Of a stretch of 64,000 nt of DNA, positions 47,675 to 57,374 are shown piece after piece. The translations under genes and the position numbers were made by a program. The notes under the pieces were generated by a model. That model saw nothing but the letters and a program-made list of their open reading frames with translations. It was not told the origin of the DNA and did no database searches. Location: contig OY723286.1 in NCBI GenBank assembly GCA_963210315.1, positions 930,001 to 994,000 on the forward strand. Reading direction: 5' to 3'. This DNA is from Rhynchopus euleeides (Eukaryota; Euglenozoa; Diplonemea; Diplonemida; Diplonemidae). Every line of letters starts with the position of its first letter. Within the stretch, counting starts at the first letter, position 1.

Positions 47675-49390
47675 TTAGTTCAGTGTAGGACGCACCGAGC
47701 GAGCTCTGGTGCTGCCTCCACTGCGCACACACGGCTGTTGATGCCACCGGCACTTCGAAACTGCACCACCAGGACATACCTGCTCAAATTGCTTCGGATA
47801 TGACGCAAACTCATCAAGCATCCAGACAAACCCAAACTCGTTTGGGATCGTCTCCACATTCGTGATGTGGTACGTGAAGTGGAAGTACGACTTGGCCGGC
47901 GGCGTCCCAAACAGCCGGTAGCCCCCCCCTGCCCCGACCTGCTTCCACACCCTCTCCGCCGTATAGTGCGGCACATGCCCCTCTGGCACCGACTCGGCAC
48001 ACGACGCCCCACCCTCCGCCGCCTTCCGCTGCTCTGCCGACCTCACCATCGCCAGGCACAGCAGGGCCGCCTTCTCCTGCCTGTCGAACAGCCTCTCGGG
48101 CCCCATGTCACAGGCCGCCTTGATGAAGGCACGCGTCTCCGATGTGCACGCCGCCACACTCCCGATATTCCTCCCACCCTCGAAGCGGTGCAGCCCCACG
48201 CTGTGCAGCGCCAAAGGCATATGCCCCTTCTGCCTGAAGAAGGCCAGCGCAGCCGCAGTCTGCACCAGGGCATCCCCATCAAGCTTCAGCCGGTGCAGCA
48301 GATGCACATACGACCTGCACGTGATGGTGCACGCCGCGGGGATCTGCATCCGCCCTTCCCAGGACCTCACCAGGCCTTGCTCCTCACGCATCCGCAGCGC
48401 AGCGATGCAGTTCTGCGCTGCTGGGTACGCGAGGGAGGCGGGGTGGTGCCGCAGCAGCTGCTCCGGGTCCCCCACGACACCCGCCCCCACGGCGGAGGCG
48501 GAGGCACCTCCACCGCACTGCGGGGCGTCCCCCGCAGCCTGCAGCAGCAGGCCACCGCGCAGCTTCGCGAGCAGCTCGCCAGCCAGCCACGACAGGGCAA
48601 GCGAGTCGCACAGCGACTCCTCCAGCACCAGCGCAACCCGCCCATCCCGAATAGCGACGTTCAGGCTGTGGTCATACCACCTTGTGCTGCCGTTGCCGGT
48701 CTGCGCCTGGATCTCCCAGGCGCCGTCGGCAGGCAGCTTCCCTCCGGTGGTGTCGATGCCGACGATGAATAGTGCGGATTCCGCACAGCGGATGGCTTCC
48801 CTGCTGCGGACATCCTCCATCAGCTGCAGGCGGACGTCCGACCAGGCGTCCCGCTCGACAGCGGTGTAGCGTGCGATGTCAGCGCCCTCGCCGCGCCCCG
48901 TGGCCCGGTTGTCCTCGGCTTGCTGGAGGGCGGAGCGGAGGGCAGCAGCGACGGCGGCGGGGTGGGCAGGGCGGCTGCCGTCGTGCAGCACTGTGAGTTG
49001 GAACAGGGACCCCTCAGCCAGGAGGGCGATGTGCGACGCGTCGGGGTGGGCGTGGAGGCGGTCCGACTCCCCCGCGTCGGGGATGCGGGACCTGCCGAAG
49101 AGGCGGGACAGCTGCGACGTGGAGAGCGGCTGCTTCCCCTGCATGATCTGGGGGACGCCCTTCTGCAGGTCGATGTGGATGTGGGCCAGCCCGGCAATCG
49201 CAGCAGCGAGGGTGTCGATGTCGTTGGCATCCCCGACAGGCCCCTGCAGCACTGCATAGTGGTTCAGCGTGTCGGGGATGGGAACCCGCGAGGCTAGGCG
49301 CTGTTTGAGGACCTCAGCAGGGGAGACGCACCCAGGCCCTGTGGGCAACTCCAGGGGGCGGCGGACGGTCGCTGCATCGATGTCCTGCAT
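47675..49390 (-). CDS. Carnitine/choline acyltransferase-like protein without catalytic His
   Basis: 571 residues from ATG 49390. Family features run in order: LFGRSRIPD, then DASHIALLAEGSLFQLTVLHDG, TAVERDAWSDVRLQLMED, REAIRCAESALFIVGIDT, STRWYDHSLNVAIRDGRVAL, and a C-terminal half with ALHSVGLHRFEGGRNIGSVA and SYFHFTYHITNVETIPNEFG. Carnitine/choline O-acyltransferases move acyl groups between CoA and carnitine or choline. Their catalytic His lies in EH[AS]xx[DE]; here the place reads LVLEESLCDSLAL, so His is replaced by Glu, and no STS motif is seen. It may be a non-catalytic relative. GAGCAG followed by GTATGT near 47789 is a good splice donor, so the last ~35 codons may be intron. Confidence 0.8.
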   Translation of the reverse strand: MQDIDAATVRRPLELPTGPGCVSPAEVLKQRLASRVPIPDTLNHYAVLQGPVGDANDIDTLAAAIAGLAHIHIDLQKGVPQIMQGKQPLSTSQLSRLFGRSRIPDAGESDRLHAHPDASHIALLAEGSLFQLTVLHDGSRPAHPAAVAAALRSALQQAEDNRATGRGEGADIARYTAVERDAWSDVRLQLMEDVRSREAIRCAESALFIVGIDTTGGKLPADGAWEIQAQTGNGSTRWYDHSLNVAIRDGRVALVLEESLCDSLALSWLAGELLAKLRGGLLLQAAGDAPQCGGGASASAVGAGVVGDPEQLLRHHPASLAYPAAQNCIAALRMREEQGLVRSWEGRMQIPAACTITCRSYVHLLHRLKLDGDALVQTAAALAFFRQKGHMPLALHSVGLHRFEGGRNIGSVAACTSETRAFIKAACDMGPERLFDRQEKAALLCLAMVRSAEQRKAAEGGASCAESVPEGHVPHYTAERVWKQVGAGGGYRLFGTPPAKSYFHFTYHITNVETIPNEFGFVWMLDEFASYPKQFEQVCPGGAVSKCRWHQQPCVRSGGSTRARSVRPTLN

Positions 49391-50371
49391 GGGCAGGGCC
49401 TGCCTGTGTTGTCCTGCCTGTGTGCGGGTGTAGGGTGAATGGCGAGGTGTGACACCAGGAAACCTTGCACTGTGTGACTCAGCTCATGTGGTGTGGAATG
49501 CAATGAGGTGGCTGAGGCGGCTCGTGAACAAGAGTGCAGAATCTTGCAAAAATGAACCAACGGGGTGCAGGCAGGGGGGCTTGGACAATGGGGGGGGCGG
49601 TATGGATGGGAGTGGGGTGGGCATCAGATTCCTGTCTCCCTTTGAGAGGACATCAGGGTGTGCTGCGGGCGCTCGAGCCCCCTGCACCGGGTGGGGCACA
49701 CTCGGATCCGACAGCGTGTCAGGGAGGCAGGGCAGCGGAGGGTGAGTTGGGTGGGGAAGGCAGAAGCGATATAGCAGCAGCAGCCACACCGCACACACAC
49801 TGGCGTGTGATGGTGTGGCGTGGTGCTGGCACAGTAGAAAGAAACGGAGACCAGCAACACCGGCACACATACACACGATCCCCACTGTGCCGTTGCGTTG
49901 CTGTGCTGTGCTGTGCACACAGACAGAAGCAGGAAGCCCTGTGTGTGTGTCCAGCACAACAGCACCGGTGACGGGGAGGTCAGCTGCCGGGTGATCTCAT
50001 TTGTTCAAACAGAAGGCACATTGCCACACACAAGCACACGTCGCGGGGAACACGTTGCGGGGGGAAGGCGGCAAGGGGCACACAACCCAACCTTGTGTGA
50101 GGTGGGTCGTGGCTCCTTGTCTCTGCCACGCAGCCACACACACACTTCAGGGCTTGAGAACCTTGAAGGGAGAGAGAGGGTGTGGCGGGGTGCCGCCACC
50201 TCACAACACAAAAGCCTTCCTGGTCACACACCTGTGTGTGAGGCAAGAAGGCCTGCAAAGGACGGAACCCCCTCCCGATACGGAAGCTGGCCGCTGTTTC
50301 CACCACCACCACCACCACTTTGAAACACTTCCACCATCACCCCTCAACGATTGTCAACTATTGTGCACAGT
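49391..50371. other. Intergenic, no supported gene
   Basis: About 1 kb, GT/CA-rich in places. No gene, RNA or repeat recognised. Confidence 0.45.
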
Positions 50372-50706
50372 TCACAGCTTGCGGCCCAGAGCCACGCCCG
50401 ACACCGAGGGGTCGACGTACATCTTGGTGCCGGTGGTGACCTTGCAGTTGCCGCCGTCCTCGTTGCACGGGTAGTTGGTCTCCGTCCACGCCTTGGGGGT
50501 GGCCCAGTTGCAGGCAGACGTCTCGAGGCACAGGTCCTTGCCGCTCCCACGGGACACGCGGAAGTACCCCATCTCGCCCCAGTACTCGCCCCACGAGTTG
50601 CGCACAATCCAGTACTTCTCCCCGCTCTCCACACCCCACCCGACGACGGAGATGGCGTGGTCCGCACCGCCGCAGCGGCCGGACGCAATCCCGCCGTGGT
50701 ACTCCA
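50372..50706 (-). pseudogene. C-terminal fragment of a cathepsin-Z-like cysteine protease
   Basis: About 110 codons: [20 protein letters not shown], then [20 protein letters not shown] and [10 protein letters not shown], followed by [12 protein letters not shown]. The His of ADHAISV and the Asn of RNSWGE are the second and third members of the papain catalytic triad, and the [10 protein letters not shown] wording is closest to cathepsin X/Z. The N-terminal half with signal peptide, propeptide and catalytic Cys is absent: homology stops at about 50706, where a short A run and then the duplicated CAP/LamG block begin. It looks like a protease gene beheaded by the arrival of that block. Confidence 0.82.
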
Positions 50707-50814
50707 GGAGCAAAAAAAAAGGCATGCCGACAGAAGCGCGCTTTGACGGCCCAGGGCAGGGCGGAGTTATGAAATAGCCCCCCCCCGCCCATATGTGAGG
50801 CTATTCTCTCTCTG

Positions 50815-51488
50815 CCGCCAGGGGCCAGGGGGAAGAAAAAAAAGCGGAGGTGTCAGGTGTGTCATCAGCCACGGCCCGCCCGCACATGATGTGTGGCTGC
50901 TGCGGTACGCTGGGATGGATGTAGCAAAGGGCACAACAGCGCTGCTGAGAGGCAGGCGGAGCGCGAGAGGGCTCAGGGCACACCTGTGCCACAAGGACAA
51001 ATACAAAATATATAAGCATGGCCATATGGCCGTATGGATCGCCGCAGGCAGAACAGAACAGGGGCAGGAGCACTCGAACCGATGTGGTGGTGAGGCGCCG
51101 CTGTAGCGAACAGAACAGACTGCCTGTGGGATGCAAAAAAGAAAATGATATCCAGGTACAGCCGCAACAACAGGTGTGGGACCAGGGTACCGTAGAGAAG
51201 CAAGTCGGGTAAAGGGTAAAGGGTAAAGGGGAGGGAGGGGGGAGAGGGAGAAATCATTGAGAGAGTGTGTGTGACCCCACCCGTCTCCCCCCCCATCCCG
51301 TAAAGCATGAGATTCAGCCGTGCCCTGCCGCACGCCGCACGCCGCACGTGCTGCCCTGGGTCTCTGCCCCGACCTCGAGGTGTATTCGAGCGAAGCAGGA
51401 CACTCCAGGCACGCACAGCAGCAGAGCCTGGTTCCGTTCCCGTTCCCGTCCCCGTTCCCAGTGCACACAACTGGGATGATCTGCTGCC
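50815..51488. repeat. Duplicated 3' flank of CAP/LamG gene, copy 2
   Basis: Partner of 20535-21200; the block continues through the gene to about 53700. Its left limit adjoins the cathepsin fragment. Confidence 0.85.
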
Positions 51489-53663
51489 TCACGCCCCACA
51501 CGTGTCCAGCTCAAACGAGGTCACCTCGCCGTCCAGCGGGCTGTCATGTGACCAGTGGCTCAGCCCGATGAGGTTGCCGTTCCGCTGCACGGCAGGCGGT
51601 GCAGCGACGGGCCCCTGTGCACACAGAGCACCGTCCACATACATCGCCGCCTTTCCGTTGAGCACAGACGCCTCGAAGGCAAAGGTGCGCCCCAGAGGTG
51701 CCTGCCTGTCGCATGTGATGGAATGCGAACGGGTGCCCACAAACACGAACAGCGACAGCTTGCCGCTCGACCCGTGCTGTGTGACAAGCACGTTGTCCCG
51801 CGGACGCCCGTTCCCAAAGTCAAACACACGCGCATATCTGCCGTACGTGTTGATCAGAACACGGGCCGTCACACGGAAGTTCCCGCCGAACGTCAGCGGC
51901 GCGTTCTGGTCAAACGTGTCGGCAGACTGGAATGACACAACACGCACCGCCTCTGGGCACTCAGTGTGCGCCGGGTCGACGGGTGCGGGGGGGGTCGCAA
52001 CAGGCGGAGGTACAGGCGTAGCCGTGCTGGGCGCTGCGGTCGTCGGGGGTGCAGGTGTCGCTGTGTTGGGCACTGCAGTCGTAGGGGGTGCAGGTGCAGC
52101 TGTGTTGGGCACTGCAGTCGTAGGGGGTGCAGGTGTAGCTGTGCTCGGCACTGCAGTCGGGACAGCGTCCGGCAGCGGAGTCGCCGAGGGGACTGCGTTA
52201 TGAGGCCCGCACATGTGCAGCTGAAACGAGCTCAGCTCGCCGTTGAGCTGGCCGTCGGTGCCCTTGTGGTGTATGTTCGGGTGGGCCTTCCCGATGAGGT
52301 TGATATTCCGCTGCACGAGACGCGGTGCAGCGACGGGCCCCTCTGCGCACAATTTACCATTTACATACAGCGCCCCATGTCCGTCGATCACAGACGCCTC
52401 GAAGGTAAAGCTCCCACTCAGAGGTACATGCCTGGGGCAGCTGATGGACTGCCAACGGGTGCCCACAAGTACGGACAGCGTCAGGTGGCCGGTCGTCTGG
52501 TACTGATGGACAACCACGTTGTCCTTCGCAGCCCCGTTCCCAAAGTTAAACATCGGCGCATCGCGGGTGAGCAGTCCGACAGAAGCAGTGCCCGTCACAA
52601 GGAAGTTCCCGCCGAACGTCAGCGGCGCGTTCTGGTCAAACGTGTCGGCGGACCAGAATGACGCAACCCGCACCGCCTCTGGGCACTCGGTGTGCGCCGC
52701 GTCCGCGGGTGCGTGCGTCAGAGGTGCAGGTGTAGCTGTGCTGGGCACTTCAGTCGGGGCCGGGGCTGGGGTGTAAAAGTTCCCCTCTTGCGTGCAGACC
52801 CGCAGTGGGCGCCCCAGCCCGTCGTGGCACTGCGCCACTGTCTCGTTTCTCCTCTGCGACTGGTGGTACAGCGGGTTGATCCCCCCCGTGCACAGGTAAT
52901 CGTCGCAGATGTACGAGTCCCAAGGGCCATAGTAGCTACACCCGAGACAGATCGACGCATACAAGTCATTCAACCCGTCCAGATACGGGTAGCCATCATC
53001 CATCGGAGGCCAGTAGTTGCACTGCACCACCACCCCCGACTTCCACTCGCCAGGTGCTCCCACGATCCCGTCCGGGCAGGACGCTGCCGCGCAGCCGATG
53101 TAGCGCGTCTTGGTGCTAAGCACCTGGCTCCAGTGCCCGCATGTATCCGCATAGCAGATCTTCTTCTTCCAGTCGAACAGGTCCCCCTCAGCCGCCCAAC
53201 TGTCCACAGCGTTTGTCACATACTTCGTTCTGTCCGGTGACTCCGTGAACAGGTCCTCGTTGTTCTTGAAAAGCGCGACATTTTCCCCTGCGGTCAGAGG
53301 CGATGTCCATCCGTACGACACCTTGTCCTTTATCTCCTTGTAGTCTGCATTGATCGCACCCGATCCACCGAAGTGCCCGTAGTAGCAGTGTGCCGCCCGC
53401 TTCTTCGCCATCGCCTCCAGACCGGGGTCCCAGAACATCTCCTGGATCCCGGCAGCGACAGGGTGCCCTATGCCCTGCCCGCCCTTCGCCCACAACCTCC
53501 GCTTTGCGTTGTGCGCATCCAGCAGTGCCCGCTTCTCCTCCAAACCCAGCTCAAGGTTGACACCAGGTGCGCCCTGCGCAAAGCTGCCGCACCACGCCGC
53601 TACCGCCGCACCGACTAGCGCCATCCGCCATGGGCGTGGGCGGCACGCGCTGCCGTGCTGCAT
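51489..53663 (-). CDS. Secreted CAP-domain protein with two LamG-like domains, copy 2
   Basis: 724 residues from ATG 53663, same layout as 21201-23420: signal peptide, CAP domain (AGENVALF, CGHWSQVLSTKTRYIGCAAA, VVQCNYWPP), Cys-rich hinge, LamG-like domain, TATPAPP linker, second LamG-like domain. Differences are scattered and concentrate in the hinge (CLGCSYYGPWDSYICDDYLC here against CLGCTTYGGPYDTSFCDDHL) and first LamG-like domain; the linker has one ~13-residue unit fewer. Both copies look intact, so they may be diversifying paralogues. The last ~140 residues are almost identical in the two copies, which suggests a young duplication or gene conversion. Confidence 0.88.
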   Translation of the reverse strand: MQHGSACRPRPWRMALVGAAVAAWCGSFAQGAPGVNLELGLEEKRALLDAHNAKRRLWAKGGQGIGHPVAAGIQEMFWDPGLEAMAKKRAAHCYYGHFGGSGAINADYKEIKDKVSYGWTSPLTAGENVALFKNNEDLFTESPDRTKYVTNAVDSWAAEGDLFDWKKKICYADTCGHWSQVLSTKTRYIGCAAASCPDGIVGAPGEWKSGVVVQCNYWPPMDDGYPYLDGLNDLYASICLGCSYYGPWDSYICDDYLCTGGINPLYHQSQRRNETVAQCHDGLGRPLRVCTQEGNFYTPAPAPTEVPSTATPAPLTHAPADAAHTECPEAVRVASFWSADTFDQNAPLTFGGNFLVTGTASVGLLTRDAPMFNFGNGAAKDNVVVHQYQTTGHLTLSVLVGTRWQSISCPRHVPLSGSFTFEASVIDGHGALYVNGKLCAEGPVAAPRLVQRNINLIGKAHPNIHHKGTDGQLNGELSSFQLHMCGPHNAVPSATPLPDAVPTAVPSTATPAPPTTAVPNTAAPAPPTTAVPNTATPAPPTTAAPSTATPVPPPVATPPAPVDPAHTECPEAVRVVSFQSADTFDQNAPLTFGGNFRVTARVLINTYGRYARVFDFGNGRPRDNVLVTQHGSSGKLSLFVFVGTRSHSITCDRQAPLGRTFAFEASVLNGKAAMYVDGALCAQGPVAAPPAVQRNGNLIGLSHWSHDSPLDGEVTSFELDTCGA

Positions 53664-53756
53664 AGCTGGGGCTGTGAAGGAGGGAACGCTGTCTGGTCCC
53701 GGTATCTGCGGTGGTGTGCGGGTGCCTGGGTGGTGCTGCGAGTGCAATATCAAATC

Positions 53757-53940
53757 AAATCAACTCAACTCAAGCCGCCGTTGCAAAGAAGAACTTCATC
53801 TGCGGTAGGGGGGTCGGGGCGTGCGTGACGAACGGGGCAGTGCAGTCGATGCGCTGCGGCATTTCATCTGCTTCCGCTGATCCCGGTGATCCGGTTGCTC
53901 CCGTGTTCTTCTTGGTCCGATCGGATCGTGTCCGTAGCGT
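53757..53940. repeat. Dispersed module zeta, copy 3
   Basis: Upstream of CAP/LamG copy 2; matches 23515-23690. Confidence 0.75.
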
Positions 53941-54390
53941 TGGGAACCAGGTACAAATGGCACGTGTCAGCCGCCAGGGAAAGAGATTCCGAGTGATTCA
54001 GCACTCAGACCAGGTTCGGGTGAAACGGAAGACACCGCACACAGAGAGACAGAAGTATTGTTCGTCGGTGTGAAGACCCACCTTCCGCAGTGGCTGAGAG
54101 CAACACCGTAACCCTCGGAGTGCTCCTTCCCCAGACACTCGCCCGTGCTGAGGCGGTACAGTGTTGTTGCAGACCTGTCGGGGGTCACCACTGCAGCAAC
54201 ATCACCTGCCTGTGACACAGCAAGTGAGAACGGAGCAGCAAACAGGTGCACAGTGCGCTGGCACCTGAGGGAGGCTGTGCACCACACCTTGAGGGTCTCG
54301 TCGAATGAGCACGACACGAGGTGCTGCTCATCCTTGGTCAAATCGAGACCGGTCACTCCACGAGTGTGGCCGTGCAGGGAATGTGTGCAC

Positions 54391-54545
54391 GGTTTGCCCC
54401 CCGGGCGGGATCCCGGGCGGGCCCGGCCGGGTTCCGGGAAATTCCGGGATTCCCGGGATTTCCCGGCCGGGAATCCCGGGATCCCGGCCGGGAAATCCCG
54501 GGATGACCCCGGGGTATCCCGGGGTCATCCCGGGACCCCCCCGGG
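54391..54545. repeat. Left subterminal palindrome array
   Basis: About 150 bp made of overlapping units such as GGGATTTCCCGGCCGGGA and GGGGTATCCCGGGGTCATCC, nearly all G, C and short AT cores. It can fold on itself. Related array at 59050-59195. Confidence 0.85.
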
Positions 54546-54785
54546 GTCAGGTGTAGGTGGGTGGTAAGATGACTTGAGAGTTTTGCACATTGCACATTGC
54601 ACGCTGCCGTTGCCCCCTTCCCCTTTGCGATCCACCCGATGTCATTAGTTTTTGCTGGACCCGACTATTTCACCTCACATATACCGCACGTGACTTGGAC
54701 CCCACAACCCCGCCCCGCCCCCCCCCCCCCACGTAACTGCGCCGCATACACACACCCGGCAGAGAAACCTTCCACAACAGCAAAC

Positions 54786-54982
54786 ATGCACCGTACTCTT
54801 TTGTTACTCCTCATTTTTTTTTCCTTCCTGCTCGTTGGTGATGCAGCACCAGGGCAGAAAGGAGGGAAGAGGGCGAGGGATGATGCGGATGACGGCGACA
54901 GCGATGGCGACGGCGGCAAGAGCCGCAAGCAACCTCGCCGAGGCAAGGCGGAGGTAGCGGCCCCGGAACCGGACCCCACCAC

Positions 54983-55013
<31 letters not shown>

Positions 55014-57374
55014 ATCGACGACGCCATTGAGGCGGTGCTGAAGGAGGTGAAGCGGAAGAGGCAGCCGCTGATCGATTTGGCCGTCGCTGAAGGGGTCCTC
55101 ACAGAGAATGAGAAAGCCCCCCTCATGCCGAAGATCGCCCGCCTGATTGCTCTCGGACGGAAGAAGAAGGAGCTCGCCGCCAGCGCAGTGGCCTTGCGCA
55201 CGCCGACGGGGAAGTTGCGCCGCCCGGCAAAGGCCGCCCTCGCCGAGAGCCTCAGCAGCCAAGCTGACCTGACCCCCCCGAAGCTGCAGCCTGCCCAGTC
55301 TTTGTCGACCCGCTTCTCCGAGTTCAAGTGGCTTTCAGTCAAGACGAAAGCGGAGGCCACGACCGACGGGTACAGGTTCGCGAAGGCCACGGCGAGATGC
55401 TGCGACGAGCAGGAGGTGCCCGTGTGTGCTCCGTGCAAGTGGGCGTTTGCACCCGGCGTCGACAGGCACGACCTCACGAGCCACGTGGGTACGAAGGGCC
55501 ACGGTCGCAATGCAACGACCCCAGTCGACGCCTCAACGCCAAACCGTGACGCATCCACACCAGCAGCCGACCGATCCACACCAGCAGCCGACCGATCCAC
55601 ACCTTCGAGCAACCGACCCGCACCAGCAAACTCCAACGTCCGGGAAACGCTGCTGGAGGTGTGCACGATGGCAGGGCTCTCGTTTCGTGGCGCGACGCAG
55701 GTCTTCCGTGCCGTCTCTGGGCTCACCATCCCAGAAGACGTCAACATGCAGAAGGTCTGGCAGAGGAGCGGGGCGACCGTCTACGACAACCACCTCGACA
55801 CGATTGCCGATATGCTCGCAGGACAAGATCTGAGCATCGTCCACGACTGTGGTTCGACGATCCAGGGTCAGAATGTCGTGTTGTTCATTGCACAGACCGC
55901 TACAACGTCCGTTGCGCTGCCGCTACAGTATTCGGATGTCCCGTTTACAGGTCTTACGGTGCGCACCGCGCTGGAGGAATCTCTCGCTGCTGTCGGTGTG
56001 GGGATTGAACAGGTGAGGGTCGTGCGCAGCGATCGTGGTGGGTCGAACGTGAAGATGTCGCGCGACCTAGCAGGAGAGGCTCACATCCCGTACGTATCCT
56101 GCCTGGCTCACCTGCTGAACAACACCCTTTCCGATGTTCGTCGGATGATGAAGGCCGCCGAGGACCCCCTGCTCGACTTCTTCCACCTCACGAACTACGT
56201 GTTTGGTGACGCGAAAAAGCAGAACAAGTGGCGGGACCACCAAAGAAGTGTGCAGAGCGACCCCCAGACACACACGGCGGGTGTCCTATTGGCGAAGCTG
56301 CGGAAGCAGTCGGCATCGACGACAACGCGGGAACAGGACAAACTTCTGGACAAGATGAAGGGCCTCTGCAAGGCCGCGGTGACCGAGGCGCACAAGGATG
56401 CGATTGCCAACGCAAAGACGTTTGGGGAGCTTTGCAGCTTGATGTCTGCAGCACACGCCGACATGAAGAGCACTCTGCAGGAGGCGGTGGCCATCAAACG
56501 TGCACCCCGGATCTACGACACACGCTTCGTCAGCATGCTCGACTGCGCGGAGCACTTTGAAGAGCGTGTCGCCATGCTGTACTCGTACATGGCTACCGGG
56601 ATTGGCAATGCCTACACTCCCCCCACGTTCGAGAAGCTTGCTGTGCTGCTGAAGACCGTCGGTTCTGAGGCGCTTCAGGACATGCTGACGGAGTTCGTCC
56701 GTGCCGCGGCGCCGGTAAGAGCCGCTTTGTCGCGGTACAGCAACGCGCAGGCACCCGGGACGGTTGGATCGGCGACGATCTACGCGGAGGTGGAGGACCT
56801 GATCGACATCCTCCAGAGGGCGAGCACGGGGGATGGACTCGCAGCCCGCGTGTCCAAGACCTTCTACAACGGTCTGCAGAGCCGGTGGCGCGAATCCTCG
56901 GAAACGGGCCGGGGGTTCTACCTCTCTGTGCGCCAGCTGACTCCGGAGGGGTACGAGACCCTGGAGATGCTGGATGACCTGCTGCCACGCGAAGACCTCG
57001 GCAAGCACATCGGCTTCGACGTCACCGCGCCCATGTACCAGGCGTACACTTCGGCAGTGTCGGAGCACGAGGTCGGCTCAGAGAGGGTATTCTGGAAACG
57101 CCAGCTTACCAACGAGACGCTCAAGCCTCTTGCTGAGCGTGTGTTGTTTCTCCTCACCTTGCCCCCTTCCTGCACAGCACCTGACAGCGCACTCTCTGTC
57201 ATGATGCAAGCCATCCCCGTGTGCCGGAGTGCTATGTCCCGCGACTCCCACGCAAAGCTCTCGCTCTTGGCCATCAATCAAGATGTGCGAGGTGCGTACG
57301 GCAAGGAGTGTGGCTTCCGGCGGACATTCCCGTCACTCCGTGTGAATGACGCTGAGAGTGACGATGAGGAGTGA
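54786..57374 (+). CDS. hAT-like transposase with secretory-type N-terminus
   Basis: 862 residues from ATG 54786 (the frame is open to 54597). The start MHRTLLLLLIFFSFLLVGDA reads like a signal peptide, odd for a nuclear enzyme; it is followed by basic stretches (GKRARDD, RKQPRRGK), a run of ten Asp, and a zinc finger CAPCKWAFAPGVDRHDLTSH (~213-238). The core fits hAT: VHDCGSTIQGQNVVLF (first Asp, ~352), VVRSDRGGSNVKM (second Asp, ~413), and YVSCLAHLLNNTL, the hAT C..H..N motif; a Glu in YAEVEDLID may complete DDE. The C-terminal VFWKRQLTNE..KPLAERVLFLL resembles a divergent hAT dimerisation region. It would excise and insert the element; the superfamily call is from motif order only. Confidence 0.78.
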
